NCBI RefSeq assembly: GCF_900115005.1 | Contig: NZ_FOUY01000002.1 | Span: 62,001 to 126,000, forward strand | Direction of reading: 5' to 3' | DNA from: Pseudonocardia ammonioxydans | GTDB lineage: Bacteria; Actinomycetota; Actinomycetes; Mycobacteriales; Pseudonocardiaceae | DNA length: 64,000 nt | In this document: positions 1 to 8,800 of the stretch, one piece after another | How the letters are laid out: each line of letters begins with the position of its first letter | Position numbering within the stretch: position 1 is the first letter of the stretch | Program-made: the position numbers and the translations under genes | The notes under the pieces: generated by a model | What the model saw: only the letters and a program-made list of their open reading frames with translations | Databases searched by the model: none | Told to the model about the DNA's origin: nothing

Positions 1-173
1 GCCACGGCACCGGCGGCCCGCACCCGGGCCGTCTCGGCCGCGAGCTCGCCGGCCCGCCGCGCGGCCAGCACCACGGTCCCGGCCCCGCCCGCGGCGAGCC
101 GCTCCGCGACCGCCACCCCGATCTCGCTCCGTCCACCCAGGACCAGCACGGTCCCGTTGCGCCGCTCGCTCAC
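1..173 (-). CDS. SDR-family oxidoreductase, DprE2-like (partial, N-terminus only)
   Basis: Only the first ~57 residues lie in the window; the rest is off the left edge. From a GTG at 171-173 the protein opens with a beta strand and the nucleotide-binding turn GTVLVLGGRSEIG, followed by a helix and a second strand ending in ARR. This is the Rossmann start of a short-chain dehydrogenase. The LGG-SEIG variant of the TGxxxGIG motif resembles DprE2, the 2-keto reductase that makes decaprenyl-phospho-arabinose for arabinogalactan. The active-site Tyr-Lys is not visible, so the exact substrate is inferred. It is divergent from the sulfur-metabolism gene at 225, with about 50 bp between them. Confidence 0.6.
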   Translation of the reverse strand, partial: MSERRNGTVLVLGGRSEIGVAVAERLAAGGAGTVVLAARRAGELAAETARVRAAGAV

Positions 174-224
174 CCGCGCAGCCTCCCACCCCGTGACGCA
201 GGACCGTGGGGCAGGATCTCGGCC

Positions 225-1625
225 ATGGGGGCGGACGGAGACGGTGGCCCGGTCCACGGGTCGGTGCTCGACGGGATCGGTGCGACGCCGCTGGTGCGGC
301 TGAACCGGATCGTGCCCGAGGGCGGCGCGCCGGTGTGGGTGAAGACCGAGTGGGCCAACCCGGGCGGCTCGGTGAAGGACCGGGCGGCGCTGGCCATGGT
401 GCTCGACGCCGAGGCGTCCGGCGCGCTGGCCCCGGGCGGGACGATCGTCGAGGGCACCTCGGGCAACACCGGGATCGGGCTGGCGATGGTGGCGGCCGCC
501 CGCGGCTACCGGGCGGTGTTCGTCGTCCCGGACCGGACGACACCGGAGAAGCTCGCCCTGCTTGGGGCCTACGGCGCCGAGGTGGTGCCGACGCCCGGAC
601 TGGTGCCGCGCGAGGACCCACGCCACGTCCAGCAGCTCGCCGCCCGGATCGCGGCCGAGACCCCCGACGGCTGGCTCGCCGACCAGTACGCCAACCCGGC
701 CAACCCGGACGTCCACGAGCGCACCACCGGCCCGGAGATCTGGGCCCAGACCGGCGGGCGGATCACCCACCTGGTCGCCGGGGCCGGCACCGGCGGGACG
801 GTCACCGGCGCGGGCCGCCACCTGCGCCGGCACGGCGTGGAGATCGTCGCCGCCGACCCGTGGACCTCGCGCTACGGCGGCGGGGACGGCAGCCCGTACT
901 ACGTCGAGGCCGTCGGCCACTACCTGCACCCGCTGACCGGGGCCGACAGCTGGCCCGCCGTCTACGACACCGCCGTCCCGGACCGCACCGAGCGGGTCGG
1001 CGACGGCGAGTCGCTGCGCACGGTGCGCCGCCTGGCCCGCGAGGAGGGGCTGCTGGTCGGCGGCTCGGCCGGCCTCGCGGTGGCCGCCGCCCTGCGGGTC
1101 TCCGCCGCGGCCGGGCCGGACGGCCTCGTCGTCGCGGTGCTGCCCGACTCCGGCCGGATCTACCTGTCGAAGTACTTCGACGACGCCTGGCTCACCACCC
1201 TCGGCTTCCTCGACGCCGCCGAGGAACCCCTGGTCCGGGACGTGATCGGCCCGCACGAGCCCGGCCTGCGGGTCGCCCCGGCCACGGTGACCATCGGCGA
1301 GCTGCACGCGGAGGTCGGCCCCGGCGGGCCGGGCGGCGCGGTCCCGGTCGTGCTCCCCCGCGCGACCGACGCCGACGGTACCGCCACCTGGTCCGTACCG
1401 GACGTGATCGGCTGCGTCCGGCTCGGGGAGCTGGCCGGGCTGCCGGCGGCCGACCGGGTCGGGGTGCACGCGGGTCCGCCGCCGCCCACGGTCGGGCACG
1501 GCGAGGCCGCCGCGACGGCCGCCGCCCGGCTCGACGACGCCGGCGTCGACCCGCAGGACCCGGTCCTGGTGCTGGTCGACGGGCGCGGTGTCACCCAGAT
1601 CGAGCGGGCCGCGCTGGACGGGTGA
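225..1625 (+). CDS. Cystathionine beta-synthase / cysteine synthase family PLP enzyme
   Basis: A 466-residue fold-type II PLP enzyme that joins or exchanges sulfur on serine or O-acetylserine. The PLP-binding lysine is K51 in PGGSVKDR. The substrate loop EGTSGNTG is at about 76-83 and the PLP phosphate loop GAGTGGT at 186-192. After ~330 residues the protein continues for ~135 residues, with weak resemblance to a paired CBS (Bateman) domain. That length and layout match actinobacterial cystathionine beta-synthase better than the ~310-residue cysteine synthases. ATG at 225 has AGGA 8 nt upstream. Neighbours do not form a sulfur operon, so CBS versus CysK activity rests on architecture. Confidence 0.8.
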   Translation: MGADGDGGPVHGSVLDGIGATPLVRLNRIVPEGGAPVWVKTEWANPGGSVKDRAALAMVLDAEASGALAPGGTIVEGTSGNTGIGLAMVAAARGYRAVFVVPDRTTPEKLALLGAYGAEVVPTPGLVPREDPRHVQQLAARIAAETPDGWLADQYANPANPDVHERTTGPEIWAQTGGRITHLVAGAGTGGTVTGAGRHLRRHGVEIVAADPWTSRYGGGDGSPYYVEAVGHYLHPLTGADSWPAVYDTAVPDRTERVGDGESLRTVRRLAREEGLLVGGSAGLAVAAALRVSAAAGPDGLVVAVLPDSGRIYLSKYFDDAWLTTLGFLDAAEEPLVRDVIGPHEPGLRVAPATVTIGELHAEVGPGGPGGAVPVVLPRATDADGTATWSVPDVIGCVRLGELAGLPAADRVGVHAGPPPPTVGHGEAAATAAARLDDAGVDPQDPVLVLVDGRGVTQIERAALDG

Positions 1626-1731
1626 GCGTGTGGGTCCACTCACAGCACGGCGGGTCGGTATGGGCGTGCGACCCCGCACCGTTGTCCCCTGACACGGGGC
1701 GTGCACCGGGACGTCCCGGGGAGGGGACGTC

Positions 1732-2397
1732 GTGGATCTGCTGCTGCACCACGGACCGACCGTGTTCGGCCAGTTCGTCTCGTGGGCCGAGCTGGTCGGC
1801 CAGCTCGGCGCCCTGGCGGTGGTGTTCCTGGCCCAGCGCCGCAGCATCGTCACCTGGCCGGTGCAGATGGCCGCGTGCGCGCTGCTGTTCGGCGTCTACG
1901 CGTCCGCGCACCTGGGCGGGCTGGCGTTCCGGCAGGTGATCGTGCTCGCGATCTCGGTGTTCGGGCTGCTCGCCTGGCTGCGGCAGCGGGACCCGGTCTA
2001 CGGCCTCGTCGTGCGGCAGGCCTCGTGGTGGCAGCGGCTGGGGCTGGCCGGGCTGCTGACCGGCGGCACGGTGGCGACCGCGCTGGTCCTGGACGCGCTG
2101 GACGCCTCCTGGGCGCCCTGGCCGGATGCGGCGATCTTCGTCGGCACCGCGGTGGCGTTCCTCGCACAGGGGCTGCGCCTGATCGAGTTCTGGGCGATCT
2201 GGCTGCTGGTCGACGCGGTCGGGGTGCCGTTGCAGCTGGCGTCGGGGCTGTGGTTCTCGGCGGCGGTGTACGTGGTCTTCGCCGGTCTGGTCGTGCACGG
2301 CTGGTGGAGCTGGGTCCGGGCCCGCCGCCGGGCCGGGGCGGCGGCGCAGGAGCCGTCCCCGGTCGCCGGATCGTCGCCGCGCATACTGCCCGGGTGA
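1732..2397 (+). CDS. pnuC: PnuC-like nicotinamide riboside transporter
   Basis: A 221-residue integral membrane protein with about seven hydrophobic segments. The C-terminal region has the aromatic-rich pattern of PnuC carriers: FWAIWLLVDAVGVPLQ, then a Tyr-rich helix ending in GWWSWVRARRR. PnuC proteins facilitate uptake of nicotinamide riboside, which is trapped by intracellular phosphorylation; some relatives carry thiamine or riboflavin, so the vitamin is not settled. The GTG start at 1732 sits behind GAGGGG. The stop overlaps the GTG start of aroE by 4 bp, so the two are probably translationally coupled. No NadR kinase gene is visible nearby, and I see no riboswitch in the ~100 bp leader. 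Confidence 0.72.
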   Translation: MDLLLHHGPTVFGQFVSWAELVGQLGALAVVFLAQRRSIVTWPVQMAACALLFGVYASAHLGGLAFRQVIVLAISVFGLLAWLRQRDPVYGLVVRQASWWQRLGLAGLLTGGTVATALVLDALDASWAPWPDAAIFVGTAVAFLAQGLRLIEFWAIWLLVDAVGVPLQLASGLWFSAAVYVVFAGLVVHGWWSWVRARRRAGAAAQEPSPVAGSSPRILPG

Positions 2398-3242
2398 CCC
2401 TTCCCGCCCGCCGCGCCGCCGTCCTCGGCTCGCCGATCGCCCACTCGCTGTCCCCCGCCCTGCACAACGCGGCTTACGCCGCCCTGGGGCTCGACGGCTG
2501 GCACTACGACCGGTTCGAGGTCGACGAGGCGGGCCTGGCCGGGTTCGTGGCCGGGCTCGGCCCGGAGTGGGCGGGGCTGTCGCTGACCATGCCGCTCAAG
2601 CGGGTGCTGCTCGACGTCGCCGACCACGTCGCCCCCGGCGCCGCGGCGATCGGCGCGGGCAACACGCTGGTGTTCTCCCCGGACGGCAGCAGCGCGCACA
2701 ACACCGACGTCACTGGGATCGCCGAGTCGCTGCGCGCGGCCGGGGCCGGCAGCGGGCGCGCGGTGGTCCTGGGCGCGGGCGGGACCGCGCAGGCCGCACT
2801 CGCCGCCCTGCACGACCTGGAGGCCGACGGCATCGACGTGCTGGTGCGCGACGCCGGCCGGGCCGACGACCTGCGCGAGACCGCGGCGCGGCTGGGCACC
2901 GAGGCCCGGGTGCACGCCGTGCTCACCGACCCGGCTGCGACCGCGGACCTGCTCGACGGGGCCGCCGCCGTGGTCTCCACGCTGCCGGCCGGGGCCGCCG
3001 ACGCGTTCGCCGGCGCCCGCTGGCGGCCCGGCACGGTGCTGCTCGACGCGGTCTACGCGCCGTGGCCGACGGTCGTCGCCGGCGGGGCAGCCGCGGCCGG
3101 GGCGACGATCGTGTCCGGGCTGGAGATGCTGCTGCGCCAGGCGGTCGCACAGGTGGAGCTGATGACCGGGCGCCCGGGGCCGGAGGCCGCGATGCGCGAG
3201 GCCCTCGACGCGGCGGTGCTCGCCCGGGCCGGGGCGCACTGA
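2394..3242 (+). CDS. aroE: Shikimate dehydrogenase
   Basis: A 282-residue cytosolic enzyme reducing 3-dehydroshikimate to shikimate with NADPH, in chorismate/aromatic amino acid synthesis. Visible landmarks are the shikimate-binding serines in LGSPIAHSLSP (11-21), the catalytic lysine K69 in LTMPLKR, N90 in GAGNT, D105 in HNTD, and the NADP turn GAGGTAQAAL in the C-terminal Rossmann half. All key residues are present and length is normal. The GTG start overlaps the TGA of the pnuC-like gene (GTGA). Other aro genes are absent here, so an AroE-like or quinate/shikimate variant cannot be excluded, but the active site is canonical. Confidence 0.85.
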   Translation: MTLPARRAAVLGSPIAHSLSPALHNAAYAALGLDGWHYDRFEVDEAGLAGFVAGLGPEWAGLSLTMPLKRVLLDVADHVAPGAAAIGAGNTLVFSPDGSSAHNTDVTGIAESLRAAGAGSGRAVVLGAGGTAQAALAALHDLEADGIDVLVRDAGRADDLRETAARLGTEARVHAVLTDPAATADLLDGAAAVVSTLPAGAADAFAGARWRPGTVLLDAVYAPWPTVVAGGAAAAGATIVSGLEMLLRQAVAQVELMTGRPGPEAAMREALDAAVLARAGAH

Positions 3243-3243
3243 C

Positions 3244-4053
3244 ATGCCGGCCGGACCGCCCCGCGACACCTACACCCACGGCCACCCGGACGTCGTCGTC
3301 CGCTCGCACGCCGCCCGCACCGCGGAGAACTCCTGCGGTTACCTGCTCGCCCACCTGCACCCCGGCACCAGCCTGCTCGACGTCGGCTGCGGACCCGGCA
3401 GCATCACCGTCGACCTGGCCGCGCGGGTGGCGCCCGGCCGGGTGCGCGGCGTCGAGGTCGTGGCCGGGCCGCTGGAGCGGGCCCGCGCCGAGGCCGCCGC
3501 GCGCGGGGTCACGGTGGAGTTCGCCGTGGACGACGGCTACGCACTGTCCGAACCGGACGGGAGCTGGGACGTCGTGCACGCCCACCAGGTGCTGCAGCAC
3601 GTCTCCGACCCGGTCGCCGTGCTGCGCGAGCTGCGCCGGGTCACTCGCCCCGGCGGGCTCGTCGCCGTCCGCGACGCCGACTACGCCGGCTTCCACTGGT
3701 GGCCGCACGACCCGCGGCTGGACCGCTGGCTGGAGCTCTACCGGGCGGTGGCCCGGGGCAACGACGCCGAACCCGACGCCGGGCGCCGGCTGCTCGGCTG
3801 GGCGCACGCCGCCGGTTTCACCGAGGTGACGCCGTCGGCGTCGACGTGGTGCTACGCCACGCCCGCGGAGCGCGCCGCCTGGGGCGGGATGTGGGCGGAC
3901 CGGATCCACACCGGCGTCGGGCGGATGGCGGTGGAGCGCGGGCTCGCCGAGGTGTCCGAACTGGACGCGATCTCCCAGGCGTGGCGGGAGTGGGCGGCGC
4001 ACCCGGACGGCTGGTTCGTCATCCCGCACGGCGAGCTGCTCTGCCGCCCCTGA
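3244..4053 (+). CDS. Class I SAM-dependent methyltransferase
   Basis: A 269-residue soluble methyltransferase starting 1 nt after the aroE stop, so probably in the same transcript. Motif I, LLDVGCGPGSITVDLA, binds SAM at about 44-59. The acidic loop GVEVVAGPLERA and motif IV region DVVHAHQVLQHVSDP follow, then PGGLVAVRD. The HQVLQH and FHWWPHDP stretches are typical of UbiE/COQ5-like small-molecule methyltransferases in actinomycetes. The acceptor substrate cannot be read from sequence. The gene converges with a TetR gene, with only 2 bp between the stops. Confidence 0.8.
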   Translation: MPAGPPRDTYTHGHPDVVVRSHAARTAENSCGYLLAHLHPGTSLLDVGCGPGSITVDLAARVAPGRVRGVEVVAGPLERARAEAAARGVTVEFAVDDGYALSEPDGSWDVVHAHQVLQHVSDPVAVLRELRRVTRPGGLVAVRDADYAGFHWWPHDPRLDRWLELYRAVARGNDAEPDAGRRLLGWAHAAGFTEVTPSASTWCYATPAERAAWGGMWADRIHTGVGRMAVERGLAEVSELDAISQAWREWAAHPDGWFVIPHGELLCRP

Positions 4054-4055
4054 GC

Positions 4056-4808
4056 TCACCGCAGCCGGGAGCGCACCCAGAGCAGCAGCATCTCGACCCG
4101 GTCGGCGAACCGGTCGTCCACGTCGGACGCGGCGGCCGGGGCGATCCGGCGCAGGTGCGGCAGGTCGTCGGCCGAGCCCGCGGTGAACGCCGCCATGGCC
4201 GCGGTGTCCTCGGCCGGGGCGTGCTGCGGGTCCGCGGCACCGGCCCGTGCCTCCCACTCCTCGAGCTCGGCGAACCCGGAGACCGTGCCGATGATCAGGT
4301 CGCACGCCCGGGCGGCGTCGGCGGGGGTCAGCCCGGTGCCGAGCAGGAACCCGGCGAGCACGTCCATGTTCCGCATCGCCGCGGCCCGCACCTCGTCGTC
4401 CATCGGGGTGCTCGCCACGATCCGCAGCAGCACCGGGTGGCGCCGGTACCAGGTGCGCAGCTGCTGGCAGAACGTCGTGAGGTCGGCCTCGGCGTGCGCG
4501 GGGTCCAGCCGGGGCGCCGGCCAGTCCCGTTGCGCCACGACGACCGCCGCGGCGAGCGCGTCGTCCCGGTCGCGCACCACCTTGTAGACCGCCCGCGGCG
4601 TGACGTCGAGCCGGGCCGCCAGCGACCGCATCGTGACCCGGTCCGCGCCGTGTGCCGACACCTCGTCGAGCACGGCCCGCCCGATCCGCTCCCGGGTCAG
4701 CACCGGCTCCCCCTTCGGCGGGCGGCCCCGCCGCCGGGCGGTGCCCGGCGGCGGTCCGGAGGACGGTGCGACGCTCACCGGGCCACCGTAACGGCGGAGC
4801 CGGTTCAT
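4056..4808 (-). CDS. TetR-family transcriptional regulator of the iron-uptake operon
   Basis: About 250 residues. After a basic leader (ARRRGRPPKGEP) comes the helix-turn-helix: LTRERIGRAVLDEVSAHGADRVTMRSLAARLDVTPRAVYKVVRDRDD, here split as two typical TetR blocks. The C-terminal ligand domain is alpha-helical (LRTWYRRHPVLLRIV). The ATG at 4806-4808 overlaps the TGA of the upstream binding-protein gene by 4 bp, which I take as the start; a GTG at 4778 is an alternative. The coupling to an ABC uptake operon suggests it regulates that operon, possibly through the inverted repeat at 9465-9490. Ligand unknown. Confidence 0.75.
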   Translation of the reverse strand: MNRLRRYGGPVSVAPSSGPPPGTARRRGRPPKGEPVLTRERIGRAVLDEVSAHGADRVTMRSLAARLDVTPRAVYKVVRDRDDALAAAVVVAQRDWPAPRLDPAHAEADLTTFCQQLRTWYRRHPVLLRIVASTPMDDEVRAAAMRNMDVLAGFLLGTGLTPADAARACDLIIGTVSGFAELEEWEARAGAADPQHAPAEDTAAMAAFTAGSADDLPHLRRIAPAAASDVDDRFADRVEMLLLWVRSRLR

Positions 4809-5776
4809 CCGGCGGCGGCCGGCAGCGGCTCCAGCTGCTCGAGCCCCCAGCGCAGGCTCAGCGCCGACGGCGTCCGCAACGCGGTCGCGGTGATCATGTC
4901 GAGGGTCCGCACCGACCCGAGCCCGGCCACCCGCGGGTCGGCCCCGAACGACTCGGCGAGCTCCGGCGAGGGCGCGACGACCAGCACCAGGTCCGCGGCG
5001 AGGTCGCCGAGCTGCTCGGTGCTCACCGCCGCGATGCCCGCGCCGGGCGCCGACTCGGGCCGCCCGGCGACGGCGTCGGGCAGGCCCAGGCCCAGCTCGC
5101 CGAACAGCACGCTCAGGTGGTCGGCCCCGGAGACCACGGTGCCGAGCGTGGTCGGCGACTGCAGCACCGAGAAGGTGAACGTCCGGCCGCGCAGGCCGGG
5201 GTGGCGGTCCCCGAACGCGGCGATCGCGGCGGTGGTCTCCCCGATCGCGGTGCCGGCCGCGTCGCCACGCCCGAGGGCCGTCCCGACGGCGGCGGTCAGG
5301 TCCTGCCAGCGGTCGGTGGTGGGCGAGCCCAGGTGCGCCACGACCGGGGCGATCCGGGTCAGCGCCTGGTAGGTCTGCGGGGTCAGCATCGCCCCGGTGC
5401 CCAGCACCAGGTCCGGGCGGGCGGCCGCGACGGCCTCCACGTCGACCGAGAAGTCCGGGTTGCCGGGGATCGCGGTGACCTCCGGCCCGAGCCGGCCCGC
5501 CTGCCACGGCAGCTCCGGCCCGGGTGCGTAGAACGAGGTGACCACTGCGACCGGGGTGACGCCGAGCGCCAGCGCGGCGTCGGTGTCGCCCGAGCTGAGT
5601 GTGACGACCCGGGCGGGGGCGGCCGGGATCTCCGCGGCACCGAGTGCGTGCGCGACGGTGACGGGGTACCCGGCCCCGGCCGGGGCCGGCGCGGGGTCGT
5701 CGACGGTCTGCGCGCCGCAGGCCGTGACCAGCAACAGCGCCGCGGCCAGGGTGGAGGCCAGGAGCGGGCGGATCAT
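4805..5776 (-). CDS. Iron-siderophore ABC transporter substrate-binding lipoprotein (FecB/FepB-like)
   Basis: A 323-residue exported lipoprotein. The signal peptide ends in LLLVTACGA with lipidation Cys20. The mature part begins FPVT-like (GYPVTVAHALG) and continues with PARVVTLSSGDTDAALALG, the usual start of a TroA/FecB-type helical-backbone fold. DLVLGTG and the C-terminal WGLEQL helix fit too. Such proteins capture Fe(III)-siderophores (or corrinoids) outside the membrane. The ATG at 5774-5776 has a strong GAGGAG. It lies 38 bp downstream of a fused exporter-fold ABC transporter rather than FecCD permeases, which is unusual; see the finding on this locus. Confidence 0.8.
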   Translation of the reverse strand: MIRPLLASTLAAALLLVTACGAQTVDDPAPAPAGAGYPVTVAHALGAAEIPAAPARVVTLSSGDTDAALALGVTPVAVVTSFYAPGPELPWQAGRLGPEVTAIPGNPDFSVDVEAVAAARPDLVLGTGAMLTPQTYQALTRIAPVVAHLGSPTTDRWQDLTAAVGTALGRGDAAGTAIGETTAAIAAFGDRHPGLRGRTFTFSVLQSPTTLGTVVSGADHLSVLFGELGLGLPDAVAGRPESAPGAGIAAVSTEQLGDLAADLVLVVAPSPELAESFGADPRVAGLGSVRTLDMITATALRTPSALSLRWGLEQLEPLPAAAG

Positions 5777-5814
5777 CGTTGTCTCCTCGGGGACATGGAT
5801 CAGGACGTGGGGGT

Positions 5815-8800
5815 TCAGGACGCCGCGGCGGGGACGGCGGACGCCGCGAGCAGGCGCCGGTAGACCGGGCTGGACGCGACGAGCTCGTCGTGGGTGCCCG
5901 CGGCGTCGACCCGGCCGTCGTCGAGCACGACGATCCGGTCGGCGTCGCGGATCGTGGACAGCCGGTGCGCGACGACGATCACGGTCCGGCCGCGCGCGAG
6001 CCGGGACAACGCCCGCTGGATCCGCACCTCGGTCTCGGCGTCGACCGAGGCGACCGCCTCGTCGAGGACCAGGACAGGGGCGTCCGCGAGCAGGGCGCGG
6101 GCGATGGAGAGCCGCTGGCGCTGGCCGCCGGACAGGTCCGCGCCACCCTCGCCGATCACCGTGCCGGCGCCGTGCGGGAGCCGGTCGACGAACTCGGTGC
6201 ACTGCGCCGCGTCGAGCGCCTCGGCGACCTCGGCGTCGGTGGCGTCCGGCCGGCCGAGCGCGACGTTGTCCCGGATCGTCCCGGGGAACAGGTAGACGTC
6301 CTGGAACACGGTGGTCACCAGCGCCGCGACGCCGGCCGACCCGAGGTCGCGGACGTCGGCGCCGCCGAGCAGCACTGCACCGGAGTCGACGTCCCAGAAC
6401 CGGGCGACCAGGTTCGCGACGGTGCTCTTGCCCGCCCCGGACGGGCCGACCAGCGCGGTCACCGCACCCGCCTCGGCCCGCAGCGAGACGCCGTCGAGAC
6501 CGCCGGTACCGGCGCCGTAGCGGAACCCGGCCGCGCGCAGCTCGACGTCCGCGCCGTGGGGCACCGCGGGGATCCCGGGCTCGCGCAGCACCGGCTCCTC
6601 CCAGATCGTGGCGATCCGCCGGGCGATCTGCTGCTGGGTCCGGCGGTAGCCGGTCAGCGCGGCCAGCTCACCGAGCGGCTGGTAGAGCACCAGGAACAGC
6701 AGCAGTGTGGCCGCCGGGATCGCGCCCGCCCCGTACAGCCCGGCCCCGACGACGATCAGCGCGACCAGGCCGAGCTCGAGGGCCACCGACCCGAGCGCGA
6801 CCGCGGGCAGGGCACGCACCGACATCGCCACGCTCGCCGAGCGCAGCTCCTCCACGGCCGCGCCGTAGCGTCCCGCGATCGCCGAACCGGGGTAGGCGCG
6901 CAGCACGGGCGAGCCCTGCACGTGGTCGAGCAGCCGGCTGGTGGCGCGGGCCCGGGCCTCGCCCATCGGCGCCATCACCCGGCGGAAGGCGCGGTCGCTC
7001 AGCACGGTGCACAGCACGAACAGGGGGACCCCGGCCAGGGTCGCCAGCGCGAGCCGCCAGTCGATCACCAGCAGCACGACGGCGGCGTAGAGCGGAGTGA
7101 GCAGTGCCCCGGCGATCTGCTGCGGCGTGTTCTGGAAGTCGATCATGACGGTGTCGTCGGTGACGGTGGTGGCGATCCGGCCGGTGTCGAGACGGTCCAG
7201 CGCACCCAGCGGCACCGCCCGCAACCGTTCGAGCATCGACAGCTGCAGGTCGACCTTCGCCCGGGTCGCGATCCGCCAGACCACCTGGTTGGCCGCGTTG
7301 CTCGCGAACACCCGCCCGACGAGCAGCACCGCGAGCACGCCGGTCACCGCCCCGACGAACTGCGTGGTCACGGACCCCTCGACCGCGGCCACGAGCACGA
7401 GGTAGACGGCGGCGACCGGCGCGCCGCGGAACAGCCCCTCCAGCACGAGCCTGCCGAGCCCGCGCCGGCGCAGCCGTGGCCACCAGCGGCCGAGCAGGGC
7501 CGTCCACTGCCGCCCGAAATCCAGCCCGCCCAGGCCCGGCCGGACGATCGACGCGGCCGCGGCCGCCCACGCCGGCCCGTCCGGATCCCCCGACTCGAGC
7601 GGGGCGGGCGCGGGCGCCGCGGCGCGGCCCGCCGGGGCGGGCGCGGTGCGCGGGACCGGGGCCACCTCCCCACCGCCCTGCAGGGCCCAGCCCGCGCCCT
7701 CGGTGAAGGCGGTCCACAGTGCCCGGTAGCGCGGCGAGCCGGCCAGCAGCTCGGTGTGCGTGCCGGAGGCCGCGACCGCACCGTCGTCGACCACGACGAC
7801 CCGGTCGGCGTCGACGACGGTGTCCAGCCGGTGCGCGATCACCAGCACGGTGCGGCCACGGGCGAGCTCGCGCACCGCGGCGGTGGTCGCGGCCTGGTTC
7901 TCGGCGTCGAGGAACGCGGTCGCCTCGTCGAGCAGCACCACCGGGGACGCCTTGAGCAGCGCACGGGCCACCGAGATCCGCTGGCGCTGCCCGCCGGAGA
8001 GCCGGCCCCCGGCCGCACCGAGCACGGTGTCCCAGCCGTCGGGCAGGGTGTCGGCGAACTCGTCCACCCGGGCCCGGCGCCCGGCCTCGTCGACCTCGGC
8101 GTCCGAGGCGTCCGGGCGGCCGATCCGGATGTTCTCGCGCACCGAGGCGTCGAAGACGTGGTCGTCCTGGGCCACCACCGACACGATGCGGCCGAGCTCG
8201 TCCGGGGCGATGTCGCGCACGTCCACGCCGCCGATCCGGACCGCACCGGTGTCGACGTCGGCGAACCGGGCCACCAGCCGGGCCAGGGTGGACTTGCCCG
8301 CTCCGGTCGGACCGACCAGGGCGAGCACCCGCCCGGCCGGCACGTGCAGGTCGACGCCGGACAGCACCGGGCGCTGCGGGTCGTAGCCGAACCCGACGCC
8401 GGAGAAGGTGACGTCGAGCCCGTCCGGGCCGGGCCGCGGGACGCGCGGGCGGGCCGGGGCGGGCAGGTCCGGCTCGGCGAGCAGGGCCGCGACGCCCGCC
8501 GAGGCCGTCTGCACCCGCTGGCCGAGGGTGGCCAGCGTGCCGACGAACGCCAGCAGGGGCGTCGCGTACCCCAGCCCGAGCAGCAGGAACAGGGTGAGCG
8601 TCGCGACGTCGACCCCGCCGCCGGCGACGCCGAGGCCCGCGGCCGGGATCAGCAGCGCGACCGGGAGCCCGAACGCGGCCGTCATCATCGCGACCAGCCA
8701 GCGGGCCGGGCTGCGCAGCGGCGCGTCACCGGCCCGCACCGCCCGGTCCAGGATGCCGATCAGCTGCTCGTCGGCGCCGCCGGCCCGGCGGAACGTGCGG

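Noticed and set aside
1626..1731. Riboswitch ahead of the PnuC-like gene
   Set aside because: The ~105 bp leader has no recognisable NAD+, TPP or FMN element.
206..1939. A plus-strand frame of 577 codons overlapping the CBS gene
   Set aside because: Arg/Gly-rich shadow; the overlapping frame has all PLP-enzyme motifs.
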